Source of the DNA: Fragilaria crotonensis
Taxonomy: Eukaryota; Bacillariophyta; Fragilariophyceae; Fragilariales; Fragilariaceae
DNA length: 64,000 nucleotides
Direction of reading: 5' to 3'
Assembly: GCA_022925895.1 (NCBI GenBank)
Contig: JAKSYS010000090.1
Span: forward strand, 62,001-126,000
Part shown: one piece after another, positions 31,131-42,676 of the stretch
Layout of the letters: every line of letters starts with the position of its first letter
Numbering within the stretch: position 1 is the stretch's first letter
The notes under the pieces: generated by a model
Seen by the model: only the letters and a program-made list of their open reading frames with translations
What the model was told of the DNA's origin: nothing
The model's database searches: none
Program-made: the position numbers and the translations under genes

Positions 31131-34062
31131 TTATCCATATTCACCCATATCCTGAAACTGAGCGGCGACGCTTTTTTCCGGATCATCGAAGTATGGACTG
31201 CCCTCGTTGGGCCACGAGTATGGCCTGTCATACATCGGGGATTTCGAGACTGGAGCCGATCCCGCCCAGGCAACATCTGCCGTGGCGTAGGCGTCCAATA
31301 TCGACTGCTTACCTTTCCTAAAGCCGCCGAAGAGACTCTTCTTCTCTTGCAAAACCTCAGAATCCTGAACAAATGAGGGACCAGCGAACCTCCGTCGTCT
31401 TCGTTGTCGCCTTCGCAAGTACCATGTGCAAGATACGAAGAGTAGGAACACACCGAGGAGGGAAAGGAGGACAATAAGCAACGCGTTTGAGCTTGACGTA
31501 CTCTCATAGGGCGGTGTGAATTCAGCTTCATTGTCCTTAGATGGGTCTTTCTTTGATGAGACACCTTCGACGATCTCAAAATAAGTGTCAGCTCTCTTGA
31601 GAGATTGATCCAAGTCCTGCGGCTTCGCACCTATCGCATCTTCAACAGAGGACGAATAGTCTATTTCTGGCGGAGGACGGTACTGACCATTAATGTTTGT
31701 TGAGACGTCGATGGTGGACGCTGGTCGGCTAGCATCGTCTCCATTGGTATCTCTCTGAAGGAGACGACCAGCCGCGGCGTCGTCGCCAACTTTGATATCC
31801 TGTCCAGTAATCTGCACGTCCAGTATAGTCACATTCTTTTTACTCAGTTCCTTCTGGAGGTATTTCATGACAACCATCTCGAACACCCTTTGCGTCGCGT
31901 TTGTCATAGGTGTCGCCACCACTCGAGAGTCAAGTGAAATGATCCTAACGTCCTCGACCGGCATGTCGCCGACGTACGTGGAATCGAACATTAGATTCAC
32001 GCTTCGTGTGATTTCCTTGTACTCCTGAAGCCACTTGAACCTCAACTCCCCCACCCTTAGTGTCTCGGCATATTTAATGCAAACAGTGGCATCAATCGGA
32101 GCACACGCGTGGGTCGACGACAGCGGTTTACATGAACCTGGAGCAACAGTGAGTCAAAAGGGACGCAATCAGAGACATACGACCATGAACAGCTATCAAC
32201 TCACCTTGAACTTGTAGCACTTGTGCACAATCAATCGAGACTTGATGATCTCTTGCTTGTGCTACGAGGACTGGCTCGGTGCTGATAAGTGACCGCGCCG
32301 TCATTTCAACGTTGTTCTCAATCAAACGGTTGAGATCAATCCCTGTGATATCTTTGGGATGCTGGACGTTGAAACTGTACGATATGTTCATCATCGGAAG
32401 GCAATCAGCGTCGGTGTTGAAGTGTATGGCTCCATTGAAAACTCTGGGAGCATACAAGAAAAACTCGGATGCAAATGGATAATCAGCCACACCAACCCCT
32501 GCACTGATGTCAATGTAGTCGTTGGAGGCTATAATGCTTCCTAACGTACTATTGGTACGCGAGTACCTCATGTCAGCGGTTGTCAGGGTGATGTAAATCG
32601 CCACAGTATCATTTGCGAACAAATACAACGGTTCAAATTCCTCCATAGGAATTTTACTCAAGAATCCATGACCAGCTCCCCTGAATGTTGAGTGGGAAAT
32701 CTTTCGCCAAGCACGCGGTTCATTTTCATATCCTGCGAAGTCGCCCAACCTTGTGTAGACCATTGCTGTGATGTTGCCACCTTCGTAGTCTGTATGCAAC
32801 GAAAGAGTCGTTATTCTGACAGGCTCCCCTTTTGCAGTCACAGTAAACATATTTCCAAAAGCGCCAGTTCCGCCGTCAAGCGCAGTTTGGAGTACCTTTT
32901 TGTTCGAACAAATCCATTCGTCTGGCTGTGCACGACTCGGAGTCGCGGAGATTTCCAGCGTGGGAAGCAATGTTGGAGCAGGTACTGTTGGTGATTCACT
33001 AGGCTCTAACGTTGGCTGGGAGGTAGGCTTTAATGTTGATGGGGATGATGATGGTTGAGGAGAAGGATTTGATGTAGTAGGAAATGATGACACTGTCGGT
33101 TCCGATGATGGTGATTCTGTTGGCTCTGAAGTGTCAGCTGCGGTTGGCTCCGTTGAAGTAGCAAGTGTCGGTTCTAACGTTGCACCTATCACTGATGGTT
33201 CCGAGGAACGATAAATAGTTGGATCAAACGACAACGCAACGGTTGGTTCTGATGATAATGCTATCGACGGTTCCGTTGTGGTAGCGGTCTCAGTGGGGTC
33301 TGCTGAACGAGCTCTGCTGGGCACGTTCCAGGTGGCGACAGTGGGCTCGAAAGTGTCACCGACCGTTGGATCCGCAGTTGTGGGCGATGCAGTCGGCGAC
33401 GAAGTGTCAAATGGACGTGATGGAACAGGAGTCGGGGATATCGATGGCAATTCCACCACCGAAGGGCTGGCGGAGGGAACGCAAGTACGACCCGCTTGGT
33501 AGTAAAACCGCCCGCTCCATGCTCGCTTTCCAAAAAATGGGGTTTCTGTAAGGAGTGGAAAGCCACCAACGCTAACGCCCACGTACACTGCAATATCTTC
33601 GTTGTCAATATAAAGATCTCCAACAACTGCAGTGGGCATCTCCTCTGTAATGTTCCTGTACCTCAAGTCCGACGAGTCCAGCGTCACGTAGAAAGCCCTC
33701 ACTTCATTGGGGGCCATGGTCAATTTTCCAAGAGAAAAATCTCGGATAGGTGTGCCTGCGTGCCGTCCAGCCCCCACCACAGATCCCTTTTTGACCAAAG
33801 TCCATGGCTGAAGGCTCAACTTCCCGTTATCATCTTTAAAGCTGTTGGGTTTCGTGTAGATTTCGTAGTTCACGAGCTTCATTACGTCAACATAAATGTC
33901 CATGGCATAAATGGAAATCTCCCCACCAAGAGTCTTGATATCGAACATGTTGCCATAGGAACCCATATTATCATCGAAGGTCGTTTCGAGCTCAAACGTG
34001 CACGCTCGATCGTCGAGCATCAGCCCGCGTTGTCCTTGGTGATTGTCGCCATGGTTCTCCAT
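31131..34062 (-). CDS. Single-pass surface protein with two related ectodomains and SEPT-type linker
   Basis: ATG at 34062. Two related modules (about residues 15-190 and 380-600), each starting with a Cys and an LET/LQTALDGG...FGNMF block, are joined by a Pro/Thr/Ser linker of repeated SSEPT units. An intron of about 68 nt near 32138-32205 (GTGAGT...CCAG) connects to the second exon, which carries more ectodomain, a transmembrane helix (ALLIVLLSLLGVFLLFVSCTWYL) and a basic stop-transfer RRRQRRRRR. No signal peptide is visible, so an upstream exon may be missing. The frame stops at 31131, but a plausible acidic tail (DDDGSYDDGDDDD...) continues in other frames to 30698, across a tandem duplication with C6 and C7 runs, so the C-terminus is uncertain. 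Likely a wall- or adhesion-related protein. Confidence 0.65.
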
Positions 34063-34083
34063 TCCTCCTTTGACCCGAGGCAA

Positions 34084-35030
34084 ACAACCAGTGAAGTCAA
34101 TCCTTTCGCCCTTCGTTCCTCTGATCTACTCTCTCCTGTGTTGTCTTACTGGTCACCTCAACAGCTTTATCAGTGCTTGTCGGCTTCCAACAAACAGGAA
34201 CAGGAAATGGAACGGAACAGGAACGATGGAGTGAAGCGTGAAGGACTTGAAAACTGCTAGGCTTGCACGACATCATGGACAAGACATTTTGATTCGTCGA
34301 CATAGGAAACAGTCATCGTAAAGGGCCTGGTCATCATTTCGAAATGTCGGAATGCCAAGTCAAATGCCATTGTTCTGCGGGAGACGTGACACGGAGTCTG
34401 GAATCGGTAAACTACGACACCACGGCAATACAGTGGTTAATAAGGGACCAATCACCACGTACCCCATTCACAATGCCCCGTGACCCCGTGACGATCGGAG
34501 CATATTCCAGATGACCCTCATAATGTCGGGCAAATGACGGTTGAATCGAAGGCAGAGCTGTACTGTCGTACATTGTACTTGTACCCCTTTTACGAGTTAC
34601 GCATACAAGAATACTACCCAATTACAGCAGTACTCTACGACTGTACACTGTACAGTATCAGTATTCAAGTTCAACCTCCATCGGCACCTGGTACAACTGT
34701 ACATTGTAGATAATTTCAGTACATAATTTCAGAGAGTCAACTACTAGTACAGTACGAGTCAGTTTGGTACCAGACGCTAGACGCTACTCCAAGTACTGTG
34801 CACTGTGAACCACGTGTGGGGTATGGGGTACAGTACAGTATGGGGAAGTTCAATAGTGCGAAGTGCAAATTGCAACGCGGTCGAAGTTCAGCGAAGTTCA
34901 GCGATTTCAAGCTCTTACTTATTCTTGTGATCAACTAACCATCTGTTGCCGATTCTCTTCTGTTCATATACTCAACTCTGTAGTGACAGTTTGATCTGCA
35001 TTGCTTGTCGTTTATCACTCTCATACCACC
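34084..35030. other. Intergenic, GTAC-rich
   Basis: Divergent spacer about 950 bp long. From 34540 to 34930 it is full of GTAC words (GTACTGTAC, ACTAGTACAGTAC, GTACAACTGTAC). A first exon for the neighbouring surface protein could hide near 34100-34290, but I cannot define it. Confidence 0.5.
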
Positions 35031-36386
35031 ATGGCTTCCGTGGATCCAGAATGCGATGCCTCTCCTCGCAAACTCGAAGGGCAAGAGATGCGAACCCCAC
35101 CTGAGGAAACTCATCGCTTTCTTGCTGAAGCAGGTCTCGATGCAACGCTGATTGATCCTGCGTCAATGAAAGCTCTGGAGGCGATGTTTTCAACCGGAAA
35201 GAAGATGATGAAGGAGGAGGCAGATGCAGAAAATTTGAAGCCCGCTTTCGCGGACGATTATCGACCACTTATGGAGGTCCAGACAAATAGAACATTCCAC
35301 CATGCTGAATCGGAAATAACCATGGCTGCATTAAAGTCTACAACCGAAACAAATTTGTCAGCCGCAGGATCTACAGAAAAGTCTCGAGACGATTTAATCC
35401 TGCAGCAGCTGAAAATTCAGACTGCGATGATAATGGACATGCAGAGTCGCATCGAATATTTGGCGAATAAGGTACACGAGTTGGCGGCGCGTGTTCCAGG
35501 AGACAGGACGGTTCAACCACAATACCAGCATCCTAATCATCATGAGATGTATCATCCCATGCATCCGCCTTTATATCAAACGTTGCATCCGCCAGCACAG
35601 CAATTTCGGCAACCGCTTTCACCAGACGGTACAATCCCGGACCGTCAAGACGAGCCGGTTCCAAATGGACCTCCTCCTCCTCCATTTCGTCCACCCCGGA
35701 ATCTTTTCGGCACTCTTTGTGATTCTTTTGCGAATCTTGCGACTTATGTTCGGAATTCTCGCACGGTTCAAGTAATGCGTGCATTTACAACCCTCCATCG
35801 TCGACATGTTCGCGTGGATGGAGGGTTTATATTCAAGGTTGTGCTAATGGTGGCCATCTTTTCTGCCAAAATAATGTCGCGTCCCCCAACACCAGGCGCA
35901 TTTTGGACTGCCACAATTAAATTTAATTTGGTCATGGGCATGGTGTTCGTCGGGTTTCTGATCCAATCAGGGTATATCTCCTTTTTGTACCGGTTTTTCA
36001 TCACGCACAAACTATTCGATCGCATCTACGGCGGCGAAGATGTTGACATCGATGGCCTCGTTTGGAACAATCCTGCTACTCGTGGGAACAACGCGAACGG
36101 CAACAACCTGCGTAATATGATCCCTCGCAACCTCATGCTGGGAGGAAACATTCCGGCTCCGCGGAACGGAATAAACGTCCTTTTGGACATTGCAATACTG
36201 CTTGGAAGCTTTCTTCTCTCAATACTTCCGATGTGGACACCTGAGAGACAGCCGCAAGAGCGGCAGGCACGAATGGCACAAGCTCAGGCTCAACCGAATG
36301 CAGTGGCCCCGCCTCCTGATCTCGATCAACATGCGGCTGAGGATGATGATGACGACGACGATGCGCCGCATGCTCATCAAGATTGA
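35031..36386 (+). CDS. Unknown multi-pass membrane protein with coiled coil
   Basis: Start chosen at ATG 35031 (good context, MASVDPECDAS), giving 451 residues; the frame is open ten codons further up. Seen: an N-terminal soluble part; a helical, probably coiled-coil segment (LILQQLKIQTAMIMDMQSRI); a His/Pro-rich linker (HHEMYHPMHPP) and a polyproline stretch. Hydrophobic segments follow at about GFIFKVVLMVAIFSAKIM, FNLVMGMVFVGFLIQSGYI and VLLDIAILLGSFLLSILPMW. The tail is acidic (DDDDDDDAPHAH). The layout is reminiscent of peroxin-like tail proteins, but I see no decisive motif and leave the function open. It is divergent from the surface-protein gene. Confidence 0.7.
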   Translation: MASVDPECDASPRKLEGQEMRTPPEETHRFLAEAGLDATLIDPASMKALEAMFSTGKKMMKEEADAENLKPAFADDYRPLMEVQTNRTFHHAESEITMAALKSTTETNLSAAGSTEKSRDDLILQQLKIQTAMIMDMQSRIEYLANKVHELAARVPGDRTVQPQYQHPNHHEMYHPMHPPLYQTLHPPAQQFRQPLSPDGTIPDRQDEPVPNGPPPPPFRPPRNLFGTLCDSFANLATYVRNSRTVQVMRAFTTLHRRHVRVDGGFIFKVVLMVAIFSAKIMSRPPTPGAFWTATIKFNLVMGMVFVGFLIQSGYISFLYRFFITHKLFDRIYGGEDVDIDGLVWNNPATRGNNANGNNLRNMIPRNLMLGGNIPAPRNGINVLLDIAILLGSFLLSILPMWTPERQPQERQARMAQAQAQPNAVAPPPDLDQHAAEDDDDDDDAPHAHQD

Positions 36387-36465
36387 AAAGTTGTGCACAC
36401 GTATACGACAGAATAGCTCTACTAGAAAGTACACTCTAGAGATCCTAGATGATCCAGAACAACTT

Positions 36466-37494
36466 TCACTTTAAGAGGCCCCGAAGACCTTCGTAGGTTA
36501 TTGGAAGGCTGTCCATGGTTGGAAACATGAGTACCTTACTTCCTGGAGAATTCGCCACCTTGGTCTGAGCCTCAAGGTAACGATTTAGCATTAGGAGCTG
36601 CACCGCCTTGTCAACGCCATCGTCGCCCTCTGTCCTGACAGCACTAGCGATCGCATCAATTGCAAACGTAAATCCCTCAGCTTCTTTCTGCACTCGCGCG
36701 GCTTCGGCTTGCGCCAGTCGCACAATTGCTTCTTGTCTGGCCTCCGCGTCGACAATGTAGGCCCTGGCGTTCCCCTCGGCTTCGTTGATGAGTTTTGTGC
36801 GTTCTCCTTCCGACTTGAGAATAGCAGCACGCTTGTGTCGTTCCGCTGCCATTTGAAGTTCCATGGCGGCAATTATATCCGACGATGGCTCCAAGTTTTG
36901 TATTTCGACACGCGTGATTTCGACGCCCCAGGTTTGACAAACTTCGTTCATGACCTTGAGGAGAGCCTGATTGATACGTTCCCGAGATGAGAAGGACTCA
37001 TCCAGAGTTAATTTCCCAACTGCCTCTCGGAGCTGTGTCAAACAAAGATTGAGAATAGCAAATTGCAAGTCGTTGACGTTGTATCGAGCAGCCTCCAAGG
37101 AGAATATTCGCATGTAAATGACAGCATCTGCCTTGATTGGAGCATTGTCAAGGGTGTAGCACTGTTGAGGAGGAACATCCATCACCTGTTCACGCGTCGT
37201 CGCCTCATAGCTAATTCGTTCAAAAGGCCGTGGGAGGAAGTGATAGCCGGGACCTAGCTTGCGGTGGAACCGCCCAAAGCGTTCCACGAGGCATTCATTG
37301 CCAGTGGTGACAACTTTGAGACATGAGATACCGAAGCATGCGCCTGCAACACCTGTCCCTATGGACAGCTCACGCCATGGGATGCTGTGAGCAACTGTTA
37401 CGATGGACAGGAGGAACACTTGGGAAATATTGAATTTCATTTTGCGGAAATCAAAAGAGGGATTTGCCTTGTCGGTTCGACGACGATCCACCAT
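36466..37494 (-). CDS. Stomatin/prohibitin-family (SPFH) membrane protein
   Basis: ATG at 37494; an internal ATG at 37440 would give MKFNISQVFLLSIVTVAHS, a good signal-peptide-like start, so either may be used. SPFH domain: VTTGNECLVERFGRFHRKLGPGYHF, then NAPIKADAVIYMRI and QLREAVGKLTLDE with SSRERINQALL. The Glu/Ala-rich coiled coil typical of stomatin-like proteins follows (ERHKRAAILKSEGERTK..., EAEARVQKEAEG). Closest in pattern to stomatin-like protein 2 (SLP-2/paraslipin), a scaffold organising membrane microdomains, often mitochondrial. The C-terminus ends LPITYEGLRGLLK. The 3' end is 80 bp from the convergent gene ending at 36386. Confidence 0.85.
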   Translation of the reverse strand: MVDRRRTDKANPSFDFRKMKFNISQVFLLSIVTVAHSIPWRELSIGTGVAGACFGISCLKVVTTGNECLVERFGRFHRKLGPGYHFLPRPFERISYEATTREQVMDVPPQQCYTLDNAPIKADAVIYMRIFSLEAARYNVNDLQFAILNLCLTQLREAVGKLTLDESFSSRERINQALLKVMNEVCQTWGVEITRVEIQNLEPSSDIIAAMELQMAAERHKRAAILKSEGERTKLINEAEGNARAYIVDAEARQEAIVRLAQAEAARVQKEAEGFTFAIDAIASAVRTEGDDGVDKAVQLLMLNRYLEAQTKVANSPGSKVLMFPTMDSLPITYEGLRGLLK

Positions 37495-38089
37495 TGACAA
37501 AATAAGCAATCAACATTCTCCCTCAAGGTTTAGGGTTTAGGTGCATACGACCTCCTCTTATGATTGTCTACAATCTTCAAGGAGCATATCGGCAAAGATG
37601 CTATCTTTCTGAATTTGAAGTGAACATCGTACTAGCTACTAGTAGCTACATGTAGTACTTGTACTAAACACTACACACAGCCTGCGATTGTTTGTCTCAA
37701 GGATGTTTCATATGACAATGTACCAGTACTGTACATCTCGTACCTCGACCAATGTTGTACAGTACTGTACTGGTACTCGACAAGTCTATCCCAGAGCGCA
37801 TAACATATATGCCTGGTATATGGATATATAACATATACACCAATGGCAGCTCGCAACGAACAAAACACCGATAGCGTGTCTTTATGGACTATATATACAC
37901 TTCTACGTTTATATACGCAAAAAAGTCACCAAAAATCATCAACAACATAAACTTGAGTGAGCGTCATTTTCTTCACTTCACCGGTGGGCAGTGTGGAGTG
38001 CTCCGTATAAAGTATCTCCTCTCCAACGCATTGCTGTTGCGTCGGCTCTACTTGTTTCTAGCATAACATCTTCACAACCCTACACCGCC
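37495..38089. other. Intergenic, divergent promoters
   Basis: About 600 bp with GTAC words (37625-37780) and TATATA stretches (37805-37910). No gene seen. Confidence 0.45.
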
Positions 38090-39949
38090 ATGCCGGCTGA
38101 AGAAGGCGCATCCCCACTCGAGATAGACCCGGTCGGATTTCAAGAGGGTTCCCCAGATCCAGATTCTTTCGCTATTTCTGTGCCCGATGAAACGACGTCG
38201 TCAGCTCCAAGGGGTGGCGCTTCGGTCCCCCTCAAAAAGTCAGGCATCTTTGGCACGTCGTCCAACTTAGTCAACTCCATAGTAGGGGCTGGAATCATTG
38301 GTATCCCCTATGCCTTCAAGCAAAGTGGTCTCCTGGCGGGAGTCTTCTTGTTAACGCTGGTAGCGTACATGACAGGTAAGTCATTCTTGGGCGCAGGATG
38401 AGCCTGTACGGTTCATGTTCTCGATTTTTTTCTGTGCCTCACACTCTGCCATTGCTCCCAGACAAGTCACTACGTATCATTGTCGAACTTGCGAGTTTTC
38501 ACCCGAAACTCAAACATCGAAATGTCGGAACCTACGAGGACCTAATGTCCTATCCCTTTGGTAAAGCTGGATCCACGTTCATCCTCTTCAACATGCTGGT
38601 TTTATCGTACGGCGCAATGGTGGCGTATTTGCTCATTATCAAAGATACAGTCCCAACTATCTTGGGCATTGCAGATGGCACTCGGGGAGGCTTCGTGGAG
38701 CGTGAACTCATCATGGTCATCACCTCTCTCGTTGTCATCGTGCCGTTGGCAGTACAACGTGACATGGCATCCTTGGCCATCACGTCGGTTTTGTCAGTCT
38801 TGGCCGATGTTGTATTGGTCATTTTCATTGCCATCATGGCACCCATTGCTCAAACCGTTGCCCAAGCGGGAGGCTTTGGTCAGGTCTTGAAGGACGAGTG
38901 GCTCAATCCAACTATTTTCATTGGTTTGGGTATTCTTAGTACTGCCATGGCTTGTCAACATTCAGCCTTTATTGTATCAGGATCTCTCGAGAACAAGACA
39001 CAGGCTCGTTGGGCATCAGTTACGTTTCGATCCATTACCACGTCCGCGTTGTTGTGTGCTGTCTTGGGCATTTGCGGATACTTGGGATTCTTGGATGAAA
39101 CCGAAGGAGACGTTTTGAACAACTTCGAGGGCAATGCCGTAGCAGCCAATGGTGCTCGTGCGTTGTTGGCAATCACCATGTTTTGTGAGTCCTCATCTTT
39201 CACTGAGGCTCTGCCGTCGTTGACGTGATGTTTCGCTGACACAATTTTGCTTCTTTTGGCGCAGTCACTTACCCGATGGAAAGCTTTGTCGCTCGCCACG
39301 TTGTGCTCAAGATTTTTTTGATAGTGACATTGACGGATCCTTGGATGCGAGTGGCAATCCCAAACCTGAATTCCTGTGCTTTAGTCGACGTTTTGCAGTC
39401 ACAATTGGAATCTACATTGTGACGTTGATCCCAGCCTTGATTGTCAATGATTTGGGTCCTGTTCTCTCCATCACTGGCTCGCTAGGCGGATCCATGCTTT
39501 CTTATATGGCACCGGGGATGGTATATTTGGGAGTCAACGGAGATCATTTCACAGCTTGGACCAACAACTTGATCGAAGCGCACCGATTTCGAAAGACTAA
39601 ACAGAACGGTGGCGACGTGGACCTCCCTTTGGAAGGCGATGCCAATCAACAGATTCAGCAGCCTGAAATGTATCCGTCTGGAAGTAAACCTTTATGGTGG
39701 TTTCCTGCTCTAATGCCGATCTGGTGCGCCCTGGCGTCTGCCGGTAGTAACGGGATGAAGAATAAGATACCAGACGATACGCAAACGCCTACTCTGACCA
39801 ACGAGGAAGAAGGCGACGTCGTTCACCCATCCCCGCGGCAATACATGATCGCAATCTTCTTTATTGTTTTTGGGACTATTGGCATGGTGGCTGGACTACT
39901 ATCGAACATCTACGTTCAAATGAACAACGTATTCTACTCTCCACACTAG
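38090..39949 (+). CDS. Amino-acid/auxin permease family transporter (SLC38-like)
   Basis: ATG at 38090. Three exons: introns 38376-38461 (GTAAGT...CCAG, joins T-D-K) and 39185-39264 (GTGAGT...GCAG, joins MF-FTYPMESFVARH). Hallmarks: SSNLVNSIVGAGIIGIPYAFKQSG (first helix), ACQHSAFIVSGSLENKT, TYPMESFVARHVVLK, and DLGPVLSITGSLGGSMLSYMAPG. About eleven hydrophobic segments; probably H+- or Na+-coupled neutral amino-acid transport at the plasma or vacuolar membrane. Right after VLK a T7 run (39313-39319) puts the rest (FDSDIDGSLDASGNPKP...) in a different frame. The family's sequence clearly continues there, so one base is probably missing from the assembly. Confidence 0.88.
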
Positions 39950-40102
39950 ATCTGTGAAAGTGCTCGTGGCGCGACTTGGCGAACCCCAGTAATTGTCTGC
40001 TTATTTGCCCTTGTTTCAACAGTGTCACTCATCAAAATGGAGTCAGTGCTGCTGCTATGCACTATAATGATGTATCTCGGCTGGAATACTGGTGTATCTG
40101 GT

Positions 40103-42138
40103 TTAAGAACGTACCAGTTTCAAAATTTCTGGCTCAAGATACTCGAAGATTGTTGGATCTTCAATAGTAGGAGTAATCGAATAATTTTCTTTGTTTGCAA
40201 TTTTTGCCATCGTTCCACGTAAAACTTTCCTGATCTTGTCTTGGGCAGCGCCTTCACGATGCCCACCTTTTTGAACGAAGCTACCGGGCCGAGCGTCTCG
40301 CGCACACGTTGGATGAGTTCCACACGAATTTTATCATGGCTCTCCTCGCTTCCGGCAATGAGAGTTACAAATCCAATAGGTACCTGCCCTTTGAGACTGT
40401 CCTTCACTCCGATGACAGCGCAATCTGCCACCTCAGGATGCTCCATAAGAATCTCTTCCATGGCACCGGTACTTAATCGATGCCCAGCGGTATTGATAAC
40501 GTCGTCCGTTCGCCCCATGATAAACACATAGCCTTGCTCATCAATGTACGCGGCATCTCCAGTATTGTAATATCCAGGATATCGTGCAAGATATGAATCC
40601 ATGAAGCCCTGCTCATTCCTGTAGAGTGTGGTCAATGTGCCTGGGGGGAGAGGCAGCTTGATGACCATATTACCCAATTGATTGGGGGGTAACCGTTTGC
40701 CATCATCATCGAAAATGTCCACTGCAAAACCTGGCACCGGTGCGGCACAAGCACCGTATTTGGTAGGAAAACGCCCTAAACCTACTGAATTCCCTACACC
40801 TGGCCACCCTAACTCCGTCTGCCACCAATGATCGATCGCTGGAATGTCATAGTCTTGAAGTGCGTGTTCGCACCAGTGCAACGTATCAGGATCAGAGTGC
40901 TCACCGGCCAAGAACAGTGTTCGCAAACTCGATAGGTCGTATTGCTTTACCAAATTAGCATGCGGATCAGCCTGTTTGATGGCACGAAACGCAGTGGGCG
41001 CCACAAAGAGTGTTTTGACAGAGTGTTCCTCAATCACCCTCCAGAATGCGCCCGCATCTGGAGTCCCAACTGGTTTACCCTCATACAAAATGGTGGTGCA
41101 CCCCTGGAGCAAGGGACCATAGACAATGTACGAATGACCGACCACCCAGCCAATGTCAGATGCAGCCCAAAACACTTCGCCGGGATTCGTATCGTAAAAG
41201 GCACTCATTGAGTATTTGAGAGCGACAGCGTACGATCCTGTGTCTCTCAGGATTCCCTTTGGAATTCCCGTCGTACCTGACGTATAAAGCACGTAGTGAG
41301 GATGAGTTGATGGCAATGGTATCGCTCCCACTGGCTTCGCTTTGGCCATCATCTCGTGATAGTCCACGTCCCGGGGCCCCAAGGTGCATGTCTCAACGGT
41401 ATCTCGCTGAATTATAACACACTTCTCCACGCCATGATCTGTCACCAAATCAAGTGCGCGATCTAGCAGTGGCTTGTACGGAATGATTCGAGAGGGCTCC
41501 TTGCCCGCCGAGGCACAAACAATCACTTTCGGACGGCAATCCTTGATACGCGCCGCCAACTCCGGTGACGCAAAGCCTCCAAAGACTACGGAATGTATTG
41601 CACCGATTCGGGTACAGGCAAGCATGGCAATGATGGCTTCGGGAATAGGTGGGCAGTAAATGAGGACTCGGTCTCCAGAAGCGACACCCAAGTCATGCTG
41701 GAGGGCGCCTGCGAAGGTGGAAGCTTGATCCAGAAGGTCCTTGTATGTGAACTTTATTTGAGTGTTGGTGAGAGGAGAGTCGTAGATGAGAGCTACTTGA
41801 TTACCACGGCCGTTTTTGACGTGTATATCCAAACAGTTGTAGCAAGTGTTGGTTTGACCGTCTGGGAACCACGCGAAAACGTTGGACTTGGAAGAGGACA
41901 ATATAGTTGATGGCTCCCGAAACCAGTGTAGATTATGTGCTGCCTTTCTCCAAAAGGTGTCCGGATTGGAAATGGATTCGGTGTATTCAGAGAGATACGC
42001 ACCGTGCGAACCTGCAATCATTCTGGGATCGAACGGCGTCTTCGAGGAAAACATCCACACTGGCTTTATCCGACAACTCGACCCTGTCGTTCCAAGAAAC
42101 CGCCAGTGATGGCATCGTCGCAAGATCATGGTTCTCAT
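40103..42138 (-). CDS. Acyl-CoA synthetase, ACSS3/propionyl-CoA synthetase type
   Basis: ATG at 42138; the first 30 residues (MRTMILRRCHHWRFLGTTGSS) look like a mitochondrial presequence. AMP-forming adenylate enzyme: ACAS N-terminal region (YTESISNPDTFWRKAA), YVLYTSGTTGIPKGILRD nucleotide loop, WAASDIGWVVGHSYIVYGPLL, DHWWQTELGWP, YYNTGDAAYIDEQGYVFIMGRTDDVIN, and catalytic-lysine motif LPKTRSGK. Converts propionate or acetate plus ATP and CoA to the acyl-CoA. At the AAAAC/TTTCC site 40221-40228 the frame slips by one base. The expected C-terminus (VLRGTMAKIANKENYS... to EPEIL) continues in the next frame to a stop at 40103, whereas the unslipped frame ends at 40120 with unrelated sequence. 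Confidence 0.9.
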
Positions 42139-42676
42139 GAGATCAGTGATGAGAAGAAAATACTTCGCGCAAGGTTCTCAAAAATATGCGATCAAGTGAC
42201 ACTATATAATGTATATGACATCCCATATCCCCATGTCGCCGATATGCATATCCAAATCCCATCCGCCATCCGTCATTTCGAAGTTCGTTACGGCTGTGAC
42301 GAGTGACGAGTGACGAGTGCCAAGATTCACACACATGCCAGTACAGTACGACTGTATTGCAGAAGCCTCATCCAAGAAAACTGTCATTTACCCGACCTTT
42401 CAGTTAGGCAGATAATTTTTTTGACGAATCTTGGACCGGACTCCTTGAGTCCCGAGTCCCGAGTTCCTACCGGTAGTAGTGCCGAGTGCCGAGTCCGCGT
42501 TCAGTCTGCGGTCTCTGCGACGTCTTCACGCACATTCGATTCCGTCCACTGATTGTGCGAACCGCGTAACGCGTTTCATTACACACTTTGGAAGGCATTC
42601 ATTTGTGCGTACTTCTTGGCAGTGGAGGAATCTCGTGTCATTGACGGCGGCAGCAACTGATATATCTTCTACAAGC

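Noticed and set aside
30772-31155. Plus-strand His-rich frame
   Set aside because: It is the complement of the acidic Asp-rich tail on the minus strand.
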